This document shows, piece by piece, positions 55,863-64,000 of a stretch of 64,000 nucleotides of DNA. Origin of the DNA: Lucinisca nassula (lineage: Eukaryota; Mollusca; Bivalvia; Lucinida; Lucinidae); assembly GCA_963580285.1 (NCBI GenBank), contig OY757013.1, forward strand, positions 138,076,521-138,140,520, written 5' to 3'. The position numbers were made by a program, and so were the translations under genes. The notes beneath the pieces are model-generated. The model had not been told where the DNA came from. It saw only the letters and a list, made by a program, of their open reading frames with translations, and did not search any database. The number at the start of each line of letters is the position of its first letter. Within the stretch, counting starts at the first letter, position 1.

Positions 55863-56545
55863 TTTTATGCTCCCCAAAGAATTTTGGGGAGCATATAGTC
55901 GCCGCTGCATCCATATGTCTGTGCGTCTGTCCCGCTCTTGTCCACATTCTCAGAATCTATTGGTCGGATTTCAATGAAACTTCATGGGAATATTAAGTAT
56001 AGTAGGTGGATATGCATATCACCTGCGTGTTTTGGTTCGATGATTTTTCCAATAGTTATGCTTCAGGGTCCTTGGCTCAAGGTCAAGGTCACTGTGGCTA
56101 TTTTTGGAAAAACTTTGTTATCAATCTGGTGCCTACATTTATTGATGGATTTTAATATAACTTCACACAAATGTTGGGTATAATAATATCTCGAGCAAGT
56201 TCAACTTTCAGGATCCTGGGGTCAAGGTCACTGTTGATAATTTTTAGAAAAAAAAAATTGTCATCGCTCTAGTGCCTACATTTATTGATGGATTTTAATA
56301 TAGTTTCATTCAAATGTTGGGTATGATAATATCTCGAGCAAGTTTGACTTTCAGGGTCCTGGGCTCAAGGTCAAGGTCACTGTGGCTATTTTTAGAAAAA
56401 ACTTTGTCATCGCTCTAGCCTTGTCATCTGCTGATGGATTTTAATATAACTTAACACAAATGTTGGGTATAATAATATCTCGAGCAAGTTTGACTTTCAG
56501 GGTCCTGGGCTCAAGGTCAAGGTCACTGCGGCTATTTTTAGACAA
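55863..56545 (+). mobile_element. HLE-10: 3'-truncated
   Basis: Head TATGCTCCCCAAAGAA...TTTTGGGGAGCATATAG; units of about 148 bp with 'tcaaggtcactgtggctatt' and 'atttattgatggattttaat'. No tail hairpin; it breaks off at 'agacaaacttg'. Confidence 0.62.
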
Positions 56546-57198
56546 ACTTGCTGGAAGCAGAAATCTTTCCAACTGTAAATGGAGTTCCATTGCATACAGC
56601 CTTTCATTATAATCAACCTCTCATCATTCTGATATGACTGAAATACTGCTAAAAAGGATGTAAAATCGCAAGTCATCCATCTACATTAGAGTTGCAGATA
56701 AATTGGATCAAAGTGAAAGAAGCTGGTCTTGGCAGATGGTCAAAATGACCTTTTTTGACAGTCAAGGGGATAGGATCAGATCCATTTTCGAACCTGTCTG
56801 ATATTTTATATGCATGGAAAGGCACCCAATACGGAACCATACCTGGAGACAGTCCTATGAGGATTGCCTCTGTGTACGAGAGTAAGTTTTCAATAATTTG
56901 TATTAAACAGTTTTACCCAATTAATATAGCTAAACTACCACCCAGGAGATGGGGTATTTCAGGATCTTGGGGTATTTTATCCTACCTGAAGACACTTCCT
57001 TTCATTTATTCCGATTTTTGTGTTGCTGATGTTTGTATGACAGTGCCATCAGGCAAGCTAATCTATCCACCGACAGGTTTTGTTATACTCCATTTTGAAG
57101 TACAGTGAGTATACCGCTCTTTAACTAGGATAATGTTTCCTGCTCTGACTATTGCACCTTCGGAGAGCATCCATCGGTTTCACCGATATTCTGTTGTT
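56546..57198 (+). other. Unrecognised insert with protein-like frames
   Basis: Wedged between two HLEs. 56546-56632 reads LEAEIFPTVNGVPLHTAFHY in one frame. 56755-57108 is a 117-codon open frame with DPFSNLSDILYAWKGTQYGT. Neither matches a family I know. It could be a captured host or transposon gene fragment, as Helitron-type elements sometimes carry; this is only a suggestion. Confidence 0.3.
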
Positions 57199-59606
57199 AG
57201 CTCACCTGTTACGTAGTGACAAGGTGAGCTTTTGTGATCACATTTTGTCCGTAGTCCGTGCATGCGTAAACAATTTCTTGTCTGCATGATAGCATCTTCA
57301 TTTATGATTTGATTTTAACAAGACTTGCACAAAACTTGCACCCCCATGAGATCTAGGTTCCTTTCTTGAACCAGCCATATCCCATCATGTGTTAAGGAGT
57401 TACGGCCCCTGAAAGAGCAAAAATTGCCTATTTTGGTCTTGTGCCCACGATAGCATCTTCATTTATGATTTGATTTTAACCAGACTTGCACACAACTTGT
57501 ACCACCATGAGATCTGGCTTCCTTTCTTTAACCAGCCATATCCCATCATGTGTTACGGAGTTACGGCCCCTGAAAGGGCAAAAATTGCCTATTTTGGTCT
57601 TGTCTGTATGATAGATGTTTCATTTATAATTTGATTTTAGCTAAACTTGCACACAATTTGTACCACCACAAAATCTCGGTCAAGTTTGAATATGGGTGAT
57701 GTCGGGTCAAAAAGTAGGTCAGTAGGTCAAATCAGAAAAAAACCTTGTCAAGACACAAGAGGTCACAGTTTTGGTCCGATCATCATCAAACTTGCCCAGA
57801 ATGATCATCTTGACAATATCTCAGTCAAGTTCGAATATGGGTGTTGTTGGGTCAAAAGTAGGTCAGTAGGTCAAATCATAGAAAAACATTCTGAACACAC
57901 TAGAGGCCACAATTTATGCCCAATCATCATCAAACTTGCTCAGAATAATCATCTTGATAATATCTTGGTCACATTCGAATATGAGTCATGCCGGGTCAAA
58001 AAGTAGGTCAAATCATAGAAATACCTTGTGAATACACTGGAGGCCGCAGTTTTCGTCCAATCATTATCAAACTTGCCCAGAATGATCATTTTGACAATAT
58101 CTCGGTCAAGTTTGAATACGGGTCATGTCGGGTCAAAAAGTAGGTCAGAAGGTCAAATCATAGAAAAACCTTGTGAACACACTAGAGGCCACAGTTTTGG
58201 TCCGATCATCATCAGACTTGCCCAGTATGATCATTTTGACAATATCTCGGTCAAGTTCGAATATGAGTTATGTCGGGTTACAAAGTAGGCCAGTAGGTCA
58301 AATCATAGAAAAACCTTGTGAATACACTAGAGGCCACAGCTTTGGTCTGATCATCATGAAACTTGCTCAGAATAATTATCTTGACAATTTCTCAGTCAAG
58401 TTTGAATATGGGTCATGTAGGGTCAAAAAGTAGGTCAAATCAGAGAAAAACCTTGTGAACACACTAGAGGCCCCAGTTTTGGTCCGATCATCATCAAACT
58501 TGCTCAGAATGATAGTCTTGACAATATCTTGGTCAGGTTCGTAAAAGGGTCATGTTGGGTCAAAAAGTAGGTCAGTAGGTCAAATAACCTTCTGAACACA
58601 CTAGAGGCCACAGTTTAGGTCCGATCATCATTAAACTTGCCCAGAATGATCATCTGGACAATATCCGGGTCAAGTTTGAATATGGGTCATGTAGGGTCAA
58701 AAAGTAGGTCAGTAGGTCAAATCAGAGAAAAACCTTATGAACACACTAGAGGCCAAAATTTTTGTCCGATCATTATCAAACTTGCTCAGGATGATCATCT
58801 TGACAATATCTGTGTCAAGTATGAATATGGGTCATGTCCAGTCAAAAAGTAGTTTAGCAGGTCAAATCATAGAAAAATGTTTTGAACACTCCAAGGGACC
58901 ACAGTTTCAGTCAAATCATCATAAAAATTGCTCAGAATGATCATCTGGACAATATCTCGGTTAAGTTCGAATATGGGTCATGTCAAATCAAAAAGTATAT
59001 CAGTAGGTATTTTGTCATAACTTTTGAACCGTTTGAGAAAGAGCCTTCATATTTGACATGTAGGTTCCTTCTGACAAGGGCTTCCCACTCATAAAGATTT
59101 GACTTGTGACCTTGACCTGTGACCTACTTTATCATACCTTTTGAACCATATGAGATAGAGCCTTCATATTTGGCAAGCATGTTCCTTGTGACAAGGTTTT
59201 CTCAGCCATTCAAAACTTTTGACCCATGACCTTGACCTTTGAACTACTTTGTCATAACTTTTAAAGCATTTGAGATACAGCCTTCATATTTAGCATGTAG
59301 GTTCCTTGCGACAATGTTGCTTAGATGATCCTCTACCAAAAAGGCTAAAACAATCCCACTCGGATGAACAAAATGGCCACCGGAGGTAAAAATAAAAAAA
59401 TATTGTAAATTTGATTCAAAAGGAAACTCCCCCTAAACCCTATGGCCAATTTGATTCAAAGTTCCCAGAAATGTTGCCTAGGTTACTCCCTACCAAATAA
59501 GCTAAAATCACTCTGCTGATGAACAAGATGGCCACAAGAGCTAAAAATAGAATGTAGTCGAGACAGTGACGCACAGGTGAGCAAACCAGGGCCCTCTGGG
59601 TCCTCT
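57199..59606 (+). mobile_element. HLE-12: AGCTCACC-headed element with 145-bp arrays
   Basis: Head TTAGCTCACCTGTTACGTAG with AAGGTGAGCTTTTGTGATCA as in HLE-14. Units: first about three with 'gatttgattttaaccagact', then about nine with 'gaccttgtgaacacactaga'-like and 'gatcatcatcaaacttgc' blocks. End GGTGAGCAAACC, hairpin AGGGCCCTCTGGGTCCT and CTTGT. Short frames of 60-120 codons over the array are repeat products. Confidence 0.72.
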
Positions 59607-59860
59607 TGTTTTTATTTCTGCCCCAAGACATAGGTTGTGGGTACTCGTTAGAACCGCCTCAATCAGGTGATTCTAGCAAGCACCTTCAACCTATGTTTGC
59701 AGTATAAATAAGAATAATATCACAGATTTTCGTCAGAAAATTAGCCATTTTGGAGATGTGAAAAAATACACTATGTCACATGTGTGTGTTATTGTAATGA
59801 AAAGTGTGATTAGGTAAACTGACTGAATAAAAAGGGCCTTGATAGTGTTCACTGGGCAGC

Positions 59861-60082
59861 TTAACCCTTGTCCTGCTGAGCCCGGATATGTCTTGTCTTT
59901 CAAACAATGAAGATCCAGATCAGATGGCTTCTGAAGAAGCCATCTGATCAGGATCTTCGTTGTTTATCATTCAGCTCATGAATTTGTTGCAATAATTTGC
60001 ATCAAGTAATCTGATTGGTTGATAATCAGTTGTGGGTGTGGCATATATAAATATTCAGCAGGACAATTAAATTAAGGGTTAA
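59861..60082. mobile_element. MITE-1, complete
   Basis: TTAACCCTTGTCCTGCTGAG; core AATGAAGATCCAGATCAGAT with its partner; right end 'cagcaggacaattaaattaa' then GGGTTAA, slightly extended. Confidence 0.75.
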
Positions 60083-60490
60083 TAGTCCAAACCAAACTAA
60101 TGCTGTGATTTCTGATTTTTTTAAGCAATTTTCAAATATTCATATAATTATCTTTTCATTGGAAGGTTTGATATGATCAGATCGGAAGACTATTGAACTT
60201 CTATCACTTGATTGACATATTATGATAAATGACATTGACAGATTTCACCCCCTGGGTCATAACCCTAAGAGGTAAACTCACAGATTTATATTAAATAGGT
60301 TGATAAAGGTTGTAATTGACCACAGCCTGTCCTTGCTAGTGTCAAAATGCCTCTATTTTCTTACTTCGATGATGATTTATGCTTTCATGGTAAATATTAC
60401 ATTCACGATTTAATGGAAATGGCTACACCTTCAGGGGAGGCAACTCTTCCAGAAATATTTTCGTCAATCTTAATCTTGCTAGTAGGGTTT
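60083..60490. other. Stretch without recognised gene
   Basis: A 68-codon frame at 60347-60553 runs into MITE-3 and has no known motif. Confidence 0.35.
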
Positions 60491-60805
60491 TACCGTAAAA
60501 ATCTTAAAAATTGTTCACCTTGGGGATTTGCTATAATTCTCCTAAAATTTTAACAACTTTAACAATCCAGCAAGGACTACCAAGAAGTTTAAATGGAATG
60601 GCAAACAGTGTAGATCCTGATCAGACTGCTCCTTCAGTGATTTTGAGAATTACTAATGAGCCACATTGTTGAAAAATACGTGTTTTATACCTTATGTGCC
60701 CAACAAATGCTCAGAACAGCTTACACTTTGGCAGAATCTGATCAGAGTCTTTACTGTTCACATGAAACAGTCTGCACTGTTTGCTTCAAGGTCTCTCTGT
60801 CCCAA
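60491..60805. mobile_element. MITE-3, rearranged
   Basis: TACCGTAAAAATCTTAAAAA left end; core AGTGTAGATCCTGATCAGAC; later 'ctgatcagagtctttactgt' and 'ctctctgtcccaaccc'. Confidence 0.5.
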
Positions 60806-61088
60806 CCCAGCTGGCACATGGTGTAATTGTGATGTCACATCAACATCGGTGCAGCGTGGTGACTTTTATGCAACGTCACATCTACGTCGGTGCAACGTCG
60901 TGACTTGTTCACGTGATGAGACTGTGTAGATGGAGATCATACGCTGCAGAATGCTGCATCTGATCAGGGTCCACACTGTTTGCTTTAACAGTACAGAAAT
61001 TGAAGGGTTAGACAAAACAGTAAGTCCCTATCCAGGACCATTCTCACAGCCTCTACTCAGAGACAGTCGACCCAGCAGTGTTGACTTT

Positions 61089-61740
61089 AACTATAACACA
61101 ACCTTGTTATAACACATTGAGTGACATTACGCAAATACGCCTATACAAATACATTGCCACCTTTATCGCCGAAAAATGAAAATTTTATGATGAAAAATTG
61201 TGATATTTTTCTTATTTCTGCTCAAAATATAGATTGTCGGCACACGTTAGAACCGCCTCAAGGCGGTTCTAACGAGTGCCCACAATCTATATTTTGAGGC
61301 GGTTCTAACGAGTGCCCACAATCTATATTTTGAGGCGGTTCTAACGAGTGCCCACAATCTATATTTTGAGGCGGTTCTAACGAGTGCCCACAATCTATAT
61401 TTTGAGCAGAAATAAGAAAAAAAGGTATACCCCCGGAAACCCCAGTTTTACTATATAAAAATGGGGTTCAAGGGGGTGAAAATTATATAGGCGTGTTTTC
61501 GTGATGGTGTTCGCTCTAACCTGCTTTAAGCATGGCGAAACATAGGAGTCTGGTTTTCCGTCCGTTCTTCAAGTTGTCAACATTTGCAAATACCCTAACT
61601 TTCACCCTATTGTAAGAGTCCATTTCTTAAGGTGTGACATAGACTTTAGTGAAATTCTATTCTGTTCTATATAAGCCACACTTTTTTGTTTGAATGTAAC
61701 ATGGTTGTTTTACTAGCACAGCTTCTGTTTATGACCCCAT
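61089..61740. mobile_element. MITE-7, worn, split by MITE-5
   Basis: Left 'actataacacaaccttgtta'; right 'tctatataagccacactttt' to 'cttctgtttatgacccc'. Confidence 0.45.
61127..61506. mobile_element. MITE-5 with a 36-bp half-core amplified four times
   Basis: Complete ends and arms. In the core the unit GGCGGTTCTAACGAGTGCCC + ACAATCTATATTTTGA occurs four times head to tail (61262-61405). Confidence 0.82.
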
Positions 61741-62036
61741 TTAGCAGGAATTTATTTTGAAAATTAGGTTTACCAGGTTGAGCTGGTTTTAGAAATTAAT
61801 AAAATTTATAGATGGCTAAACTTTTTGACTGATCAGACACAGTGTTGTGTGGTGGTGTCTGATCATGACTTACACAGTTTGCTAGAGACCCCTTATAAAA
61901 TGGGCTAATACATTATACTACTGACGAATGGATTAACGTTCTGAGAGAGTTTGTTGGCCTCACGTTGTAAAACCTGGTTATATGATGTATCATTATTACT
62001 GACCTGCTCAAGTGGTATTTAAACTTTTAATCAGTT

Positions 62037-62251
62037 TTAACCCATTTAGTACTGGAAACCCCAAAACGGGTACCCTGGCAAACAGTGCAGGCCCAGATAA
62101 GACGCTGCAGAATGCGGGGTCTGATCAGGGCCTCCACTGTTTGCTAAAAGTTTTGTCATTTTCCATATGAATTTTGAAAAAAACACAACCTGACACACCT
62201 AAATTTTGAAATAGACTCCTACTATATATAAGGTGGTACAAAAAGGGTTAA
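62037..62251 (-). mobile_element. MITE-2, complete, reverse orientation
   Basis: TTAACCCATTTAGTACTGG and GGTACAAAAAGGGTTAA; core GCAGGCCCAGATAAGACGCT with its partner. Confidence 0.78.
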
Positions 62252-62527
62252 CCCCCAAAACAGGCCACTGAGAAACAGAACCGTCCTTGATCAGATGCTG
62301 CACAGCGCAGGGTCTGATCACAGCCTGCATATATGCACTGTTTGATTTAAAAATGGCTAAATTTTAAATCGGTCTAAAAAAAAACTCCATCTGGTACCCC
62401 TGAATTTCAAAGTAGGCTCCGACGATATAGAATGTGAAGGATTTCATGGATATCAAAACAGAATAGGTAAAAAATGCATCACCACTTGAGAATGAACATG
62501 ATTACTCGGAATATCAAACTTGTTCCT

Positions 62528-63000
62528 GAGATCCATTAAAAACCCTAAAAATTCGGACACATTAAGGACTTGCTGTACTCTTCTCCTTAAATTTTGACAT
62601 TTGTTTTGTTTGTTTGTTTGATTTGAGGTTTAACGTCCCAGTCAACGCTGTAAAGGTCATTTTGGTGACGTTGCTTCCAATTTTGTGGGACTTTTACCCG
62701 ACATTGAGATGAAATTACATCTCAAGCTCTGTCGCCCAATGAAACCAATAGGGTTTATTAGCATGGACAGTCCGCCTCGCACAGCGGTTCCTGGACAGGC
62801 TTAGATACTTTAAGCGGTTTACCAGTACTAGTGTGCGGGCAGGATTCAGCTCTGCGTGGAAGCATTTGTCAATCCAACAAAGACCTAAAAGGTTCAGACA
62901 GAATGGCAAACAGTGTAGACCCTGATCAGTCTAAGGAGCAGTCTCATCTGGGTCTGCATTTTTGGCTTTGGCCTATCTGTCCCAATATTTAGCATCATTG
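62528..63000. mobile_element. MITE-3 interrupted by SINE-A
   Basis: 'accctaaaaattcggacaca' left; 'aatggcaaacagtgtagacc' core; 'tatctgtcccaatatttagc' right. Confidence 0.62.
62605..62862 (-). mobile_element. SINE-A, 5'-truncated, with 7-bp target duplication
   Basis: CATTTGT at 62598-62604 and 62863-62869. It stops at 'agctctgcgtggaag', lacking the last 45 bp of the head: a 5' truncation typical of target-primed reverse transcription. Confidence 0.8.
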
Positions 63001-63164
63001 TGGTAGTGGCTTTATTTTCCTTTTAACTTCTTGCAGTTGCAGGTATAATAGCTTCTCACTGTAAGAGTTACTGTTGCATATAAATGCAGCTTTGCAGTGG
63101 CAGTTGTTATGAAATGCTCTCTTCACAAGAGTTGTCCCTTACAATAGGTAATTTGACATGCTGT

Positions 63165-63465
63165 TTTGTTTGTTTGTTTGATTTGAGGTTTAACGTCCCT
63201 GTCAGCACTGTATAGGTCATTTTGGAGACGTTGCTTCCAATTTTGTGGGACTTTTACCCAACATTGAGATGAAATGACATCTCAAGTCCTGTCACCCAAT
63301 GAAACCAATAGGGTTTATAAGCATGGACGGTCCGACTCACACCGCTTTGCCTGGACAGGCTTAGATCCTCTAAGCGGTTTACCAGTACTCGTGTGCGGTC
63401 CGTTTTAGCTCTGGGTGGAAGCAACATGCAGCCCATCTATTTGAAGCCCTGATGGGTGGAGGCCG
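63165..63465 (-). mobile_element. SINE-A, full length, with 12-bp target duplication
   Basis: TTGACATGCTGT at 63153-63164 and TTGACATTCTGT at 63466-63477 (one mismatch). Confidence 0.82.
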
Positions 63466-63738
63466 TTGACATTCTGTAAGAATGTGGTAACTTTGGGTCG
63501 ATTGATAAACAATCAACCTATAAAATACCCTATCTCATGAGAAAGGGGAGCTAGGGCAGGGATATTTAGGTGAAATACGGTACACAAACAAAATACCTTA
63601 ATGGCAGCTAACCAGGTCAAAGGGAACAAAAAGAAATTTAAAAAAGTTGCCTCCCCTGAAGCTGTATCCATTCTTCTTTCATTTATTTATTTTTCTGTGA
63701 GCTATGAATACTTGCACTGGTCCATTGTTGTAGTATCT

Positions 63739-63920
63739 GTATTGTCCTACTGAATAAATTGTTTTAGCCACACCCATTTCTGATCATACTTGATATAATG
63801 TGTTTGTTCAATTCACAAACTGCATGACAGTGTAGATCCTGATCAGATGGCTTCTTCAGAAGCCATCTGATCTGGATCTACACTGTTTGCAAAGGTAGAG
63901 GTCATCATTTTCAGCGGTAT
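63739..63920. mobile_element. MITE-1, worn ends
   Basis: 'cctactgaataaattgtttt', 'ccacacccatttctgatcat', and perfect core CAGTGTAGATCCTGATCAGA with partner. Confidence 0.65.
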
Positions 63921-64000
63921 CTGAGACTTGATAGTCACAAAATCACATTTATGTTTTATTGCACAAACAAATTGAAATGAGTTTTGAATTTCAAATATTT

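Larger units (their letters stand above)
55775..59803. mobile_element. MITE-5-variant inside SINE-B, split by HLEs
   Basis: Left arm 'gaacaagtctgtgaaatgaa' to 'gggatatacattattttta' (55862). Right part resumes at 59606 'ttttatttctgccccaagac' with core and ends 'tcacatgtgtgtgttattgt'. Confidence 0.65.
55510..59860 (+). mobile_element. SINE-B split by a 4-kb nest
   Basis: The 5' part (55510-55772: tRNA-like head, 'tctcccttccacttaatcaa', 'tttaaatgtgcccagga') and 3' part (59803-59860: 'aaaagtgtgattaggtaaac', 'gatagtgttcactgggcagc') join into SINE-B. Confidence 0.68.

Noticed and set aside
57647..59094. Chain of 60-119-codon frames with similar peptides (HTRGHSFGPIIIKLAQ and relatives)
   Set aside because: They follow the 145-bp array of HLE-12 in shifting frames, end at stops within the array and lack a start or splice context.

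Overview
This is invertebrate nuclear DNA, most likely from a heterodont bivalve mollusc. The reasons are its AT-rich composition, the very dense short palindromic repeats, tRNA-derived SINEs ending in GTTAAACC-type tails, and hairpin-ended minisatellite elements whose repeat units read 'gaccttgacctttgacct' or 'aggtcaaggtcata'. The taxon is an inference. No prokaryotic or organellar sequence is seen.

Host gene content is minimal. Two small plus-strand exons (14184-14294 and 41300-41413) have good splice sites and matching phase 0. Together they read as the C-terminal part of a RhoGEF (Dbl-homology, DH) domain. The roughly 27 kb between them is then one intron, and almost everything else here is intronic or flanking repeat.

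The rest is a layered deposit of mobile DNA. (1) A 5'-truncated L1/Tx1-like LINE on the minus strand (1369-4264) has a 16-bp target-site duplication and one in-frame stop; it sits inside a TTAA MITE. (2) Four SINE families occur: SINE-A is about 300 bp with no obvious tRNA head, and SINE-B, -C and -D have tRNA-like heads. Several copies have clear 7-15 bp duplications. (3) Many small inverted-repeat elements (called MITE-1 to MITE-8 here) occur. Most use TTAA or TA targets, and several families with different ends share the same central hairpin. (4) At least fourteen elements here called HLE have a 5' hairpin (often TATGCCCC or AGCTCACC), a TCCG/TCTG-rich stretch, an optional tandem array of 145-330 bp units, and a 3' hairpin followed by CTAGT or CTTGT. 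They look like non-autonomous Helitron/Helentron-like elements. (5) There are two PIF/Harbinger-like TIR elements with iterated ATCG motifs, one DDE transposase fragment, and several long perfect hairpins.

Layout: 1-1370 MITEs; 1369-4264 LINE; 4682-9745 HLE nest with interleaved arrays; 10498-12713 MITE, SINE-C, SINE-A and a 187-bp satellite; 13617-15304 MITEs around DH exon 1; 15757-17540 SINE-A cluster with a transposase scrap and an HLE; 17985-35290 mixed SINEs, MITEs and HLEs; 35297-40062 HLE arrays (about 19 units of about 166 bp); 40248-41247 nested MITE-4; 41300 DH exon 2; 41632-64000 MITEs, two Harbinger-like elements and three deep nests (46719-48255, 53032-55189, 55510-59860).

The most interesting signal is the HLE group. 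Pre-insertion sites rebuilt from other repeats in this same window show insertion between T residues with at most a TT duplication, and the internal minisatellites are swapped, expanded or absent between elements that share the same ends.
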